This document shows, piece by piece, positions 33,892 to 42,641 of a stretch of DNA of 64,000 nt; within the stretch, counting starts at the first letter, position 1; every line of letters begins with the position of its first letter. Source of the DNA: Sphingosinicella soli (GTDB lineage Bacteria > Pseudomonadota > Alphaproteobacteria > Sphingomonadales > Sphingomonadaceae); NCBI RefSeq assembly GCF_014199685.1, contig NZ_JACHNZ010000021.1, forward strand, positions 1-64,000. The letters run 5' to 3'. The translations under genes were made by a program, and so were the position numbers. The notes beneath the pieces are model-generated. The model was not told where the DNA came from, did no database searches, and was given only the letters and a program-made list of their open reading frames with translations.

Positions 33892-34446
33892 CTATTCCAC
33901 CACCTTGAAGCGGGTCAGTTCGTTCGCAGGCTCCGCCCAGTCGGGTTTCAGCGCCGCCGCCTGCCGGTAGTCGTCGTAGGCTGCGCGCACCTGCCCGAGC
34001 TTTTCGTGCGCGACGCCGCGCGCGTAGAGCGCGATTTCGGGCCGGTTCGGCGTCAGCGCGAGTCCACGCGACAACAGATCCACCGCAAGCGTCTCGCCGC
34101 CGCCGCGATGCAGCACCGCAATGCCCTTGTTCACATAGGCTTCGGCAAGATCGACATCGATGCCGAGCGCCGTATCGTAGTCGGCGATCGCATTCGCGTA
34201 ATCGCGGCCCTGCATGAACAGAACCCCGCGATTCACGTGCGTCGCCGCGCGTTCGGATTTGGAGAGCTTGTCGAATTTCAGCGCGAGGTCGCAGTCCGCA
34301 AACGCAGCGCGCCCGGCGCGGTTGAACTCGGCGGCTTCATAGCATTTTCTGGCATAGCCGTCGCCCAGGATGGTTACTGCGGCGTCGGCGGTCCCGGCGG
34401 CGGGGAGCGCGGCAAGAGCGGCCGCAAACCACAGCGTCTTCGTCAT
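33892..34446 (-). CDS. Periplasmic tetratricopeptide-repeat protein
   Basis: A 184-residue protein with a signal peptide (MTKTLWFAAALAALPAAGTA) and about three TPR units (ATHVNRGVLFMQGRDYANAI; AEAYVNKGIAVLHRG; IALYARGVAHEKLGQ). TPR proteins mediate protein-protein contacts. The partner is not evident, and no enzymatic domain is seen. It is separate from its neighbours and probably monocistronic. Confidence 0.8.
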   Translation of the reverse strand: MTKTLWFAAALAALPAAGTADAAVTILGDGYARKCYEAAEFNRAGRAAFADCDLALKFDKLSKSERAATHVNRGVLFMQGRDYANAIADYDTALGIDVDLAEAYVNKGIAVLHRGGGETLAVDLLSRGLALTPNRPEIALYARGVAHEKLGQVRAAYDDYRQAAALKPDWAEPANELTRFKVVE

Positions 34447-34519
34447 GACGGCACCTCCCGATCAGGGAAACGATGCGGCCCAGTCTACACCCGAACGCGG
34501 CTTCGCGCAGCAATCGGTT

Positions 34520-34717
34520 TCAGGCGATGATATCGGGCTGGAGTTGATCCCGCAGCATCTCGATTTCGTCCTTCAGGCGCAGCTTGCGCTTCTTCATGCG
34601 GGCGAGCTGGAGCTGGTCGCTGCTCGGCAGCGCACGGATCGCATCGATGGCGGCATCGAGATCGCGGTGCTCTTCGAACAGAGCCTGGAGGCGGGCCCTT
34701 GCATCGCTTTCATCCAC
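34520..34717 (-). CDS. DUF465 (YdcH-like) small protein
   Basis: A 65-residue helical hairpin peptide: LFEEHRDLDAAIDAIRAL, then LQLARMKKRKLRLKDEIE. This is the DUF465 pattern, with two coiled-coil helices and a conserved (K)KxKLxLKDEI segment. The function of the family is unknown. A second member (34963-35121) lies 250 bp away in the opposite direction. Confidence 0.85.
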   Translation of the reverse strand: MDESDARARLQALFEEHRDLDAAIDAIRALPSSDQLQLARMKKRKLRLKDEIEMLRDQLQPDIIA

Positions 34718-34962
34718 GATGTGTGCACTCCGGGCGCCGGTTCACGAGTCGTCTGATCATGCCGCCACCATAAGCGTGCGTGCGCGCGCTGCGAGTCGTT
34801 TCGATACGACTGCGATATGCCGCCCAGATTCTGCGGATGGGCCGCGTCGGCTCACCATAGATTGTGGTAAATGCGCACTTCACCGCTTCCCCCCTGACAA
34901 GCGCTTCGAAATATGGTCCACTCGATCATCCTGATGCACCTCAGAGCAAAGGAGAACGGACT

Positions 34963-35121
34963 ATGGTCGATGCACACCGGGCTGCGCTTTCGGAAAAACA
35001 CGCCAACCTTGAAAGCCAGATCGATCAGGAAGTCCACCGACCCTTGCCCGACGAACTTCTCATTGCACAATGGAAAAAGGAAAAATTGCGGCTGAAGGAA
35101 GCGATAACCGGCATCCGTTAA
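34963..35121 (+). CDS. DUF465 (YdcH-like) small protein, second copy
   Basis: A 52-residue peptide with SEKHANLESQIDQEVHRP and IAQWKKEKLRLKEAI, the same two-helix layout as the neighbouring DUF465 gene. AAAGGAG lies 8 bp before ATG 34963, so the start is well supported. The tail end faces the ccmI gene. Function unknown. Confidence 0.85.
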   Translation: MVDAHRAALSEKHANLESQIDQEVHRPLPDELLIAQWKKEKLRLKEAITGIR

Positions 35122-35138
35122 AAGCCGCGATTTCCGAT

Positions 35139-35810
35139 CTAACGCTGTTCGAGCGCCGGCGCATTGTCGTCGGCGCCCGGAAAGCGGCCACCGTCGATGC
35201 CTGCCGCCATCATCGCGCGGGCGCCGCGCATCAGCCGTTCGAGTTCCGGCCGGTAGGGTGCGTCTTCGGGGCTGCGCGCGTACAGATCCTGCCACACCTT
35301 CAGCGCCTCGTCCGGTTCGCCCGCCTGCAGCCAGGCGAGGCCGAGGAAGTAGTAGGGCCCCGGATGCGTCGGATCGATTTCAGAGGCCCGTCCGAACGCG
35401 AGCCGCGCCGCGGGTGTGACAAAGCCGTCAGCATGGCGCGTCAGCGCATTGCCGAGACCCACCCACAGATCAGGCACATCCGGCATCGCCTTCGCGGCAA
35501 GGCTCAACCCTTCCACAGCTTGCGCGGTCTTGCCCTCGTGGCTCAGGATGTCGGCGAACATCAGCCACGCCCCGACATCGCCCGTGTTCTGCAGCAGCCG
35601 CTTGCGCGCGATTTCCAGCTGCGGCGCCGCATTGGCGTCGATGGCACGCGGCGGCGCGGGCTTGCTCGGCAGCGCGGGGTTGCTCGTCAGCAGATAGCCT
35701 GCAAGGCCAACTGCGAGCGCGAAGCCGACCGGCAGCAGCGGCATCTTCATCCGCCACAGCGCCGCCCCCGTCAGCAGCGTCAGCAGGGCGACGGCGATCC
35801 AGCCGCTCAT
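35139..35810 (-). CDS. ccmI: Cytochrome c maturation protein CcmI/CycH-like TPR protein
   Basis: A 223-residue protein, short for the family. Two membrane-spanning N-terminal helices (MSGWIAVALLTLLTGAA, then VGFALAVGLAGYLL) are followed by a periplasmic TPR domain (APQLEIARKRLLQNTGD, LGNALTRHADGFV, YFLGLAWLQAGEPDEAL). CcmI presents the apocytochrome to the CcmFH ligation machine. It is the last gene of the ccmCDEFGHI unit and overlaps ccmH by 4 bp. Confidence 0.82.
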   Translation of the reverse strand: MSGWIAVALLTLLTGAALWRMKMPLLPVGFALAVGLAGYLLTSNPALPSKPAPPRAIDANAAPQLEIARKRLLQNTGDVGAWLMFADILSHEGKTAQAVEGLSLAAKAMPDVPDLWVGLGNALTRHADGFVTPAARLAFGRASEIDPTHPGPYYFLGLAWLQAGEPDEALKVWQDLYARSPEDAPYRPELERLMRGARAMMAAGIDGGRFPGADDNAPALEQR

Positions 35811-36178
35811 GCGCCTTTCCTCCGATAAAGCCGCCACACGGCGACGCCGCCGATCGCGAGGAACAGCAGCGGCGCGGCCCACAGCACGAGGTTCGCGCCG
35901 GTTTTCGGCGGATCGAACGTCACATAGTCGCCGTAGCGGCTCACGAGATACGCCTTCACCTGCGCAGGGTTCTCGCCCGCCGCGATCCTGTCGCGCACGA
36001 CGGCGCGCATGTCGGCGGCCATGTCGGCGTCGCTGTCGGCGATCGACTGGTGCTGGCAGACGAGGCAGCGCAGTTCGTGCATCAATGCGCGCGCCTCCGC
36101 CTCCTGCGCAGGCGCCAGGGGCGGCCCCTCGGCGGCGGCGGTGAGCGCGAGAAACGCCAGCGGAAGCAGCACCCTCAT
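35807..36178 (-). CDS. ccmH: Cytochrome c maturation protein CcmH/CycL
   Basis: A 123-residue periplasmic thiol oxidoreductase with a signal peptide (MRVLLPLAFLALTAAA), the active-site motif LRCLVCQHQS and a C-terminal membrane anchor (LVLWAAPLLFLAIGGVAV). It reduces the CXXCH cysteines of apocytochrome c before haem attachment. It overlaps the ccmG gene by 4 bp (ATGA). Confidence 0.95.
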   Translation of the reverse strand: MRVLLPLAFLALTAAAEGPPLAPAQEAEARALMHELRCLVCQHQSIADSDADMAADMRAVVRDRIAAGENPAQVKAYLVSRYGDYVTFDPPKTGANLVLWAAPLLFLAIGGVAVWRLYRRKGA

Positions 36179-36711
36179 CGCCGCGCCTCCTCGATATCCT
36201 TCAGGATTTCCGCCACCTGCTCGGGGCGGATCTGGCCGATATACTGCTTGCGGATGATGCCCTTGCCGTCGATCAGGAACGTCTCGGGCAGGCCCGACGC
36301 GCCGAGGCTCAGCACCGCCTTGCTGTTCGGGTCCATGCCGATGCGGCGAAACGGGTCGCCGTGGTCGTTCAGGAACGCCGCGATGTCTTCCGGCGTGTCG
36401 CGCACGGCGATGCCGTGGATCACGACGCCCTTGTCGGCGAGTTCTTTCAGTTGCGGCGCTTCGATCCTGCAGGGCGCGCACCAGCTCGCGAACAGGTTGA
36501 CCAGCGTTACGGTGCCATGCCGAAGATCGCCGTCGTTCAGGCCGGGGTGCAGTTCGTCCGCGCCGACAAGATCCATTGCGGGCACCGGCTTGCCGACCAT
36601 CTTCGATACGATCACGCGCTCCGGCGGCTCGCCCATCCGGTAGACGGCGAGCGCCACGAAACCCAGGAACATCAGGAGCGGCACGATCAGCGCCGCGCGT
36701 CTCAGCATCAT
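36175..36711 (-). CDS. ccmG: Thiol:disulfide oxidoreductase CcmG/DsbE
   Basis: A 178-residue membrane-anchored thioredoxin-like protein. The N-terminal anchor is AALIVPLLMFLGFVALAV, the active site is LFASWCAPCRIEAP and the cis-Pro loop is GLPETFLID. It supplies reductant to CcmH and the apocytochrome. ATG 36711 overlaps the ccmF stop (ATGA). Confidence 0.95.
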   Translation of the reverse strand: MMLRRAALIVPLLMFLGFVALAVYRMGEPPERVIVSKMVGKPVPAMDLVGADELHPGLNDGDLRHGTVTLVNLFASWCAPCRIEAPQLKELADKGVVIHGIAVRDTPEDIAAFLNDHGDPFRRIGMDPNSKAVLSLGASGLPETFLIDGKGIIRKQYIGQIRPEQVAEILKDIEEARR

Positions 36712-38600
36712 GCGAACGCCTCCTGCCGTCTGCGCCCCTGCCGCATTGCGATCAGCCCGCCGAGCGCCGCCATCATGCCCCCGATCCAGATCAGCGCGAT
36801 CATCGGCTGCCACACCAGCCGCACCTGCCAGCGCCCGCTGCCGTCGCCGGGCCCGAGCACCGCATAGAGATTGCCGGTAAGGCGCGGCCAGATGTCGGTT
36901 TCCGTGGTCTCGTTGGAGGGACTTACAAACGTGCGCCGCTCGGGCATCAGAACCGTGGCGCCGCCCGGTCCGGTCACGCTGATAACGGCGCGGATCGCGG
37001 TATAGTTCGGCCCGGCTGCGGGCATGATATCATCGACCTGCGCGGTATATGCGCCGGCGCTCAGCCTCCCGCCCGGCGCAAGGTTCGCCAGCGTTTCGAT
37101 GCCGCCCGCGCCGCTTGCCGCGATGCCGAGCGTGGCCACCGCGACGCCGAGGTGCGCGATCGACGTGCCCCACACGCTTGCCGGGATCAGCCGGATGCGC
37201 TTCAGCTTGCGCCCCCGGAAAATCATCACGCTCGCCGCGGCGAGCCAGGCTGAAAGCGCCACGCCCGCCAGCGCGAGCGGACTCCGCATGCCGAGCGCGA
37301 GCGCAACGCCGATCGCCGCGATACCGAGCACGAGCGCGGGCACCAGCCGCCGTCCCAGCCCCGCCCAGTCCATCGTCCGCCAGCGCATCAGCGGCCCCGC
37401 CGCCATCAGCGCGACGAGCGGCAGCAGCAGCGGCAGCAGCGCGGTTTCGAAATACGGCGGCCCGACCGAAACCTGATCGCCCGTCACGGCCTCCAGCAGC
37501 AGCGGGTAGAGCGTGCCGAGAAACACGACGCCCAGCACCGCCGAAAGGATCAGGTTGTTGACGACAAGGCTGCCCTCGCGGCTCACCGGCCGGAACGGCG
37601 CGCCCGCCGTCACCGTGCCCGCACGCAGCGCATAGAGCGCCAGCGCGCCGCCCACGTAGATCGCCAGCAGGATCAGCAGGAACACGCCCCGCTCGGGATC
37701 GACCGCGAAGGCATGCACCGATGTCAGCAGCCCGGAGCGCACGATGAACGTACCGACCATGCTGAGCGAGAAGGCGACCACCGCGAGCAGCAGCGTCCAG
37801 TTCTTGAGCGCGCCGCGCGCCGCGAGCACCCCCACCGAGTGGAACAGCGCCGTCGCCGCGAGCCAGGGCATCAGCGAAGCGTTTTCCACCGGATCCCAGA
37901 ACCACCAGCCGCCCCAGCCGAGTTCGTAATAGGCCCAGAAGCTGCCGAGCGTGATGCCTGCGGTCAGAAAGCTCCACGCGCCGAGCACCCACGGCTTCAC
38001 CGCGCGCGCCCATTCGGGCGTCACCTTGTCGAGCACCAGCGCCGCCACCGCGAACGAGAAGGTCACCGAAAGCCCGACATAGCCGATGTAGAGAAGCGGC
38101 GGATGGAACGCGAGGCCGGGATCCTGCAGCAGCGGGTTCAGGCCGGAGCCCTCCACCGGCGCGGGCACGATGCGCGCGAACGGGTTGGATGCGATCAGCA
38201 GATACGCATAGAAGCCGATCGCGATGAACCCCTGCGCGGAGAGCATCACCGTGCGGAACCGCTCGCCCAGGCTCTTTGCGCGCAGCGCCGCCAGCGCGCC
38301 GAAAACGGCCAGCACGGCAACCCACAGCAGCATGGAGCCTTCGTGGTTCGCCCACACGCCCGTCCACTTGTAAAGCTCGGGCTTTGCGGTGTGGCTGTTG
38401 CCCGCGACGAGCGCGACCGAAAAATCAGACTTCAGGAACGCCCACGTCAGCGCCGCGAACGCGACGGCGCAGAGCGCGCCCTGCGCCAGCGCGGCGGGCA
38501 CGGCGATGCGGCCCCCGTCGGCGCGAAACCCCGCAAGCGCCTGCGCCAGCGCAAGCCCCGCAGCCAGCCACAGCGCGGCATGCCCGATCTCCGGTATCAT
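36708..38600 (-). CDS. ccmF: Haem lyase subunit CcmF
   Basis: A 630-residue multispanning inner-membrane protein. The tryptophan-rich haem-handling motif is GWGGWWFWDPVENAS, preceded by conserved histidine-bearing loops (FHPPLLYIGYVGLS). With CcmH and CcmI it ligates haem to the apocytochrome. The start at 38600 begins MIPEIGHAALWLA, the usual CcmF N-terminus. A longer open frame reads through the GC-rich repeat upstream and is not coding. Confidence 0.95.
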   Translation of the reverse strand: MIPEIGHAALWLAAGLALAQALAGFRADGGRIAVPAALAQGALCAVAFAALTWAFLKSDFSVALVAGNSHTAKPELYKWTGVWANHEGSMLLWVAVLAVFGALAALRAKSLGERFRTVMLSAQGFIAIGFYAYLLIASNPFARIVPAPVEGSGLNPLLQDPGLAFHPPLLYIGYVGLSVTFSFAVAALVLDKVTPEWARAVKPWVLGAWSFLTAGITLGSFWAYYELGWGGWWFWDPVENASLMPWLAATALFHSVGVLAARGALKNWTLLLAVVAFSLSMVGTFIVRSGLLTSVHAFAVDPERGVFLLILLAIYVGGALALYALRAGTVTAGAPFRPVSREGSLVVNNLILSAVLGVVFLGTLYPLLLEAVTGDQVSVGPPYFETALLPLLLPLVALMAAGPLMRWRTMDWAGLGRRLVPALVLGIAAIGVALALGMRSPLALAGVALSAWLAAASVMIFRGRKLKRIRLIPASVWGTSIAHLGVAVATLGIAASGAGGIETLANLAPGGRLSAGAYTAQVDDIMPAAGPNYTAIRAVISVTGPGGATVLMPERRTFVSPSNETTETDIWPRLTGNLYAVLGPGDGSGRWQVRLVWQPMIALIWIGGMMAALGGLIAMRQGRRRQEAFA

Positions 38601-38650
38601 ACCCCCTCTCCCCGCCGGGGAGAGGGCCGGGGAGAGGGGCAAACCAGAAT
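38601..38650. repeat. GC-rich palindromic intergenic repeat, copy A (inside ccm operon)
   Basis: CTCTCCCCGCCGGGGAGAG, then GGCCGGGGAGAGGGG and a GCAAACC tail. It fills the gap between ccmE and ccmF, the only gap over 5 bp in the ccmC-to-ccmI unit. It could form a stem-loop that alters ccmF expression. Related copies lie near 42591, 46105 and 62485. Confidence 0.8.
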
Positions 38651-38661
38651 CTTCCCCATCG

Positions 38662-39111
38662 CTATTTCTCCGGCCTCGCCTTGGCCGCAGCCTCGGCGCG
38701 TTCGATCGCCTTCGCCACTTCCGGCGGCATGTAGTTTTCGTCGTGCTTGGCGAGCAGCGTTTCGGCGCGGAACGTGCCGCCGTCATCGAAGCGGCCGTCG
38801 GCGATCATGCCCTGCCCTTCGCGAAACAGGTCCGGCACGATGCCCGTGTACGCCACCGGCACCGTTTCCAGCCGGTCGGTGACGCGGAAATGGATGGTGA
38901 GCCCGTCGGCACTCCGTTCGATCGATCCTTTTTCGACAAGCCCGCCGAGCCTGATCGCCTGCCCCGGCGTCACGCCCTTCGCAACGACATCGGCAGGCGC
39001 ATAGAAATACGCCGCCTGATCTTTCAGCGCAGGCAGCGCGAGCGCCGCCGCGACCCCGAGCGCCGCCACTGCCGCGCCCGCAAGCGCGAGCCGTTGATGC
39101 TTGGGCTTCAT
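38662..39111 (-). CDS. ccmE: Haem chaperone CcmE
   Basis: A 149-residue protein with an N-terminal membrane anchor (LALAGAAVAALGVAAALAL), a beta-barrel OB-fold and the haem-attachment region LAKHDENYMPPEV, whose His forms the covalent bond to haem. It carries haem from CcmC to CcmF. It overlaps ccmD by 4 bp. Confidence 0.95.
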   Translation of the reverse strand: MKPKHQRLALAGAAVAALGVAAALALPALKDQAAYFYAPADVVAKGVTPGQAIRLGGLVEKGSIERSADGLTIHFRVTDRLETVPVAYTGIVPDLFREGQGMIADGRFDDGGTFRAETLLAKHDENYMPPEVAKAIERAEAAAKARPEK

Positions 39112-39242
39112 CGCCGTTCTCCGCGCAGTGCGTCCGCCGCCTTTTCGGCGCGCCGCATCGAAACCCAGCTCCACAGCAGCACGCCGCCGATGCAGAGCGC
39201 CGCTGCCGTATAGGCCGCGATCACGAAGGGCAGCGCGTTCAT
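39108..39242 (-). CDS. ccmD: Cytochrome c maturation small membrane protein CcmD
   Basis: A 44-residue peptide with a single transmembrane helix (FVIAAYTAAALCIGGVLL) and a basic C-terminal tail (MRRAEKAADALRGERR). CcmD assists release of haem-loaded CcmE. It lies exactly between ccmC and ccmE with 4-bp overlaps at both ends. Confidence 0.9.
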   Translation of the reverse strand: MNALPFVIAAYTAAALCIGGVLLWSWVSMRRAEKAADALRGERR

Positions 39243-39961
39243 GCCGCGTCTCCCGCCAGCCTTGCGCGCCGCGCGGCGATGCGCTGTTCGGCGATGATCG
39301 CGCGCATCCGCATCAGCACCGCCGCCGCCATCAGCAGGCCGAGGCCGCCCGCGCTCGTCAGCAGCGGATACAGCATGTCGGGATGAATGCTGGAGCCTTT
39401 GAGCGTGATCGAGGCGGGCTGGTGCAGCGTGTTCCACCATTCCACCGAGAATTTGATGATGGGCAGGTTCACGAGCCCGACGATGGCGAGCACCGCCGCC
39501 GCCCGCGCGCCCCGGCTGCGCTCATCGAACGCGCCGGCGAGCGCAACCACGCCGAGGTACAGGAAGAACAGCACCAGCATCGAGGTCAGCCGACCGTCCC
39601 ACACCCACCAGGTGCCCCATGTCGGGCGCCCCCAGATCGATCCGGTGAGCAGGCAAACCCCCGCATACACCGCGCCCACCGGCGCGAGCGCCTCCAGCGC
39701 CACCTCGGCCAGCGGATGCTTCCACACCAGCACGGCGATCCCGGTGATGCCGAGGCCAAGATAGGCCCCCATCGAAATCCAGGCGGTCGGCACGTGCAGA
39801 TACATGATGCGCACGCTCTCACCCTGCAGATAATCGGGCGGCGCGCGGAACAGACCCCACCACAGCGCGGCTGTGGTCAGCGCGAATCCCAGCGCGAGCG
39901 TCGCCGCCGTCAGCGGCCGGGCGAGCTTCAGAAAGCGTGCGGGATTTGCGAACCGATGCAT
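39239..39961 (-). CDS. ccmC: Haem exporter/haem-handling protein CcmC
   Basis: A 240-residue protein with six predicted membrane helices and the WWD motif TWGTWWVWDGRLTS. It loads haem onto CcmE. It is the first gene of the unit ccmC-D-E-F-G-H-I, in which consecutive genes overlap by 4 bp except across the repeat between ccmE and ccmF. Confidence 0.95.
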   Translation of the reverse strand: MHRFANPARFLKLARPLTAATLALGFALTTAALWWGLFRAPPDYLQGESVRIMYLHVPTAWISMGAYLGLGITGIAVLVWKHPLAEVALEALAPVGAVYAGVCLLTGSIWGRPTWGTWWVWDGRLTSMLVLFFLYLGVVALAGAFDERSRGARAAAVLAIVGLVNLPIIKFSVEWWNTLHQPASITLKGSSIHPDMLYPLLTSAGGLGLLMAAAVLMRMRAIIAEQRIAARRARLAGDAA

Positions 39962-40169
39962 CGAAATCGTCTCATAAGCACTGTTTGCCCGCGCGACCAG
40001 CGCTTGCGCCCGGTCGGCAGCCGTTATGCCGCAATCCCCGCCCCCAGGCCAAGCGAGCGCATTGTCACAGGTGCTGCGCGCCCCTGAATTGCAACCGGGA
40101 CCGTCGGGTAATTTTACGAAAGTTATTGAAAATCACTCGCAAAGCACGGAATTGCGGGCAATTCGAGGC

Positions 40170-40187
40170 TTGGCATACGTCTTGCTT
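40170..40187 (+). promoter_or_regulatory. Sigma-54-type promoter of the PEP-CTERM gene
   Basis: TGGCAT-N5-TTGCTT, with GG and GC exactly 10 bases apart, as the -24/-12 elements of sigma-54 promoters require. It lies about 57 bp upstream of the ATG at 40244. The exosortase/PEP-CTERM system is linked to sigma-54 control (PrsK/PrsR) in several Proteobacteria, so this placement is meaningful. Confidence 0.7.
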
Positions 40188-40243
40188 CATTACATGCACG
40201 TATCGGAGATCAGTACGGCTGATGCACCGACGGGGAGACGAAC

Positions 40244-40840
40244 ATGAAAACCATTCTGTTGACCGCAGCCGCCGTCGGCGCCCTCGCCGCCCTCAGCGCG
40301 CCCGCCAATGCCGCACTGATGGCGTGCCCCGCTGCGCACACTGCGGACGGCACCTCGAAGGTGTTTTACGCAGGCGGGTCTGCGGCCAGCGCCTGCCAGT
40401 ATCTGGACAACGCGGATCCGGGCAATGTCGCCAACCTCGGCAACATCAACGCGGCGGACTTCTTCGGCTACAGCGACTGGACCATCAACGTCGACAAGTT
40501 CGATCTCGAACCGTCGGCATCATCGGGCACGTGGGCGCTCGCCGGTGTTGATTTCGAGGCCTATGATTACATGATTGTTTTCAAAGGCGGAAATACCAAT
40601 CTTATCGCGTTCCTCTTGAACGAGGAAGCATCCAGCGGTGACTGGAACACGCCGTTGACCGATCCGCCCTTTGATCTTCCAGGCGCATCGACTGCCGCGG
40701 GTGTCTCGCACTTCACGATCGTGAAGCGCTACAACCCGGAAACGCCGCCGCCGGTTGATGTGCCGGAGCCCGCTGCGCTCGCGCTGTTCGGCCTCGGCCT
40801 CATGGGTCTCGGCATGGCGCGTCGCCGCCGTCACGGCTGA
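40244..40840 (+). CDS. PEP-CTERM sorting-domain protein
   Basis: A 198-residue secreted protein. It has a signal peptide (KTILLTAAAVGALAAL, cut near PANA), a middle region without recognised domains, and the C-terminal sorting signal VPEPAALALFGLGL followed by a basic RRRRH tail. Exosortase cleaves such tails and hands the protein to the cell envelope or extracellular matrix. The middle region shows no enzyme motif. A sigma-54 promoter sits upstream and an imperfect hairpin follows. Confidence 0.93.
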   Translation: MKTILLTAAAVGALAALSAPANAALMACPAAHTADGTSKVFYAGGSAASACQYLDNADPGNVANLGNINAADFFGYSDWTINVDKFDLEPSASSGTWALAGVDFEAYDYMIVFKGGNTNLIAFLLNEEASSGDWNTPLTDPPFDLPGASTAAGVSHFTIVKRYNPETPPPVDVPEPAALALFGLGLMGLGMARRRRHG

Positions 40841-40858
40841 TACGACGGCTTTCGTCAC

Positions 40859-40892
40859 GAAAAACGGGCGTCCGGCAACGGGCGCCGTTTTC
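40859..40892 (+). terminator. Candidate transcription terminator after the PEP-CTERM gene
   Basis: An imperfect stem (ACGGGCGTCC paired with GGGCGCCGT) sits 18 bp after the PEP-CTERM stop codon and ends in TTTTCGTTT. The stem has one bulge and the T run is broken, so termination efficiency is uncertain. The remaining ~240 bp to the helicase gene hold nothing else I can identify. Confidence 0.45.
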
Positions 40893-41132
40893 GTTTGCGC
40901 CATAGTGCCTTGACGCCGCCACATTTTTCCGCCAAACGCCGCCGCGACCGAACGTCGGCCCTCAAGGCCCTGACGCGCCCGGCGTGATCGCTTCCTTCGG
41001 GGATTGAGCGCGCGTCTTCAGACGGTTCGGCCCACCGGCTTCCCCTCGTCACGCGGGTCGTCACGACACCGCACCCGCGTCCGCGCGCCAATTCCGGCAG
41101 CGCGGCACGGGTCTGTTTATTGAAAGACTATA

Positions 41133-42578
41133 ATGACCGATTTTCTCCAGTTCGGCCTCGGCGAGCGTATCGAAAAGGCGCTCACCGAAGCGAATTACAC
41201 CGTCCCCACGCCGATCCAGCGGCAGGCGATCCCGATCCTGAAACAGGGTCATGATCTGCTCGGCATCGCGCAGACCGGCACCGGCAAGACCGCCGCGTTC
41301 GCGCTGCCCTCGCTCGATTACCTGTCGCAGACCTACAAGCCGCTGAACGCGCGCACGTCGCGCATGCTGGTGCTTGCGCCGACGCGCGAGCTTGCCAGCC
41401 AGATCGCAGAATCCTTCCGCACCTACGGCAAGTTCCTGCGCCTCACCATCACCACGGCGTTCGGCGGCGTGCCGATCGGGCGGCAGATCCGCGCGTTGCA
41501 GCGCGGCGTCGATATCCTCGTCGCGACCCCCGGCCGCCTCATCGATCTGGTCGATCAGAACGCGCTCGATCTCTCGCAGGTCGAAGTGTTCGTGCTCGAT
41601 GAAGCCGATCAGATGCTCGATCTCGGCTTCATCCACGCGCTGCGCCGGATCGTCCGCATCCTGCCGAAGAAGCGCCAGTCGCTGTTCTTCTCCGCCACCA
41701 TGCCGCCCGCGATCGCCGATCTGGCGGCGCAGTTCCTCACCAACCCGCAGAAGGTGGAGGTGAAGCCGCAGGCGACGACGGCGGAGCGTGTCGCGCAGCA
41801 CGTCATCCACGTGAACGCTGCCGAGAAGCAGGCGCTGCTCACCATCATGCTCCAGGATCTCGGCGCGGACATGGATCGCGGCCTGATCTTCATGCGCACC
41901 AAGCACGGCGCAGACCGCGTCGTCCGCCATCTCAAGGGCGGCGGCATTGCGGCCGAAGCGATCCACGGCAACAAGTCGCAGCCGCAGCGCGAACGCGCGC
42001 TCGGCATGTTCCGCACCGGCGAGATCAAGATCCTCGTCGCCACGGACATCGCCGCGCGCGGCATCGACGTGCCGGGCGTCAGCCACGTGTTCAACTTCGA
42101 GCTGCCGAACGTGCCGGAGCAATATGTCCACCGCATCGGTCGCACCGCGCGCGCCGGGCGCGAGGGCATCGCCATCGCGCTGGTTTCAGACAATGACGAG
42201 CGCGGCTACCTGCGCGACATCGAGCGGCTGATCCGCCAGAAGCTGGAGCCGATGCCGCTGCCCGAAAACTTCCTCACCCGCGCTGCCGCACTCGCGAAGC
42301 CGATCGCCCGCACCGACGGCAACAGCGGCGATCAGCGCGGCTTCGGCGGCGAGCGTCGTGACGGCCGCCGCGACGGCGGCCATCGCGGTGCGCCGGGTCA
42401 TCGCGACACGGGCCATCGCGGAGAGCGTTCCGGCGGCGAACGCCGCGAAGGCGCCGACGGCCAGCGCCGTCATTTCGGCGCGGCCAAGCCGAAATATTCG
42501 GCAAAGCCCGCGCACGGCGGCGCGGGCAACGGCAGCAGCCGCGCCCCCGGCGGCGGCCAACGCCGCCAGGGCCGCTAA
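41133..42578 (+). CDS. DEAD-box ATP-dependent RNA helicase (RhlE-like)
   Basis: A 481-residue helicase with the Q motif PTPIQRQAIPIL, motif I AQTGTGKTAAF, motif Ia PTRELASQ, motif II VLDEADQML, motif III FFSATMPP and motif VI HRIGRTARAG. The last 90 residues are rich in Gly, Arg and His (GERSGGERREG), an RNA-binding tail. It unwinds RNA in ribosome assembly or mRNA turnover, often under cold stress. It is monocistronic and converges on the next gene over a repeat. Confidence 0.95.
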   Translation: MTDFLQFGLGERIEKALTEANYTVPTPIQRQAIPILKQGHDLLGIAQTGTGKTAAFALPSLDYLSQTYKPLNARTSRMLVLAPTRELASQIAESFRTYGKFLRLTITTAFGGVPIGRQIRALQRGVDILVATPGRLIDLVDQNALDLSQVEVFVLDEADQMLDLGFIHALRRIVRILPKKRQSLFFSATMPPAIADLAAQFLTNPQKVEVKPQATTAERVAQHVIHVNAAEKQALLTIMLQDLGADMDRGLIFMRTKHGADRVVRHLKGGGIAAEAIHGNKSQPQRERALGMFRTGEIKILVATDIAARGIDVPGVSHVFNFELPNVPEQYVHRIGRTARAGREGIAIALVSDNDERGYLRDIERLIRQKLEPMPLPENFLTRAAALAKPIARTDGNSGDQRGFGGERRDGRRDGGHRGAPGHRDTGHRGERSGGERREGADGQRRHFGAAKPKYSAKPAHGGAGNGSSRAPGGGQRRQGR

Positions 42579-42589
42579 ACCCAACCTCC

Positions 42590-42636
42590 CTCCCTCTCCC
42601 CGCCGGGGAGAGGGTCGGGGAGAGGGGCAAGCCCAA
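42590..42636. repeat. GC-rich palindromic intergenic repeat, copy B
   Basis: CTCTCCCCGCCGGGGAGAG followed by GGTCGGGGAGAGGGGC and AAGCCCAAAACC. It lies between the convergent helicase gene and the membrane-protein gene at 42642. The stem could end transcription from both sides. Confidence 0.8.
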
Positions 42637-42641
42637 AACCC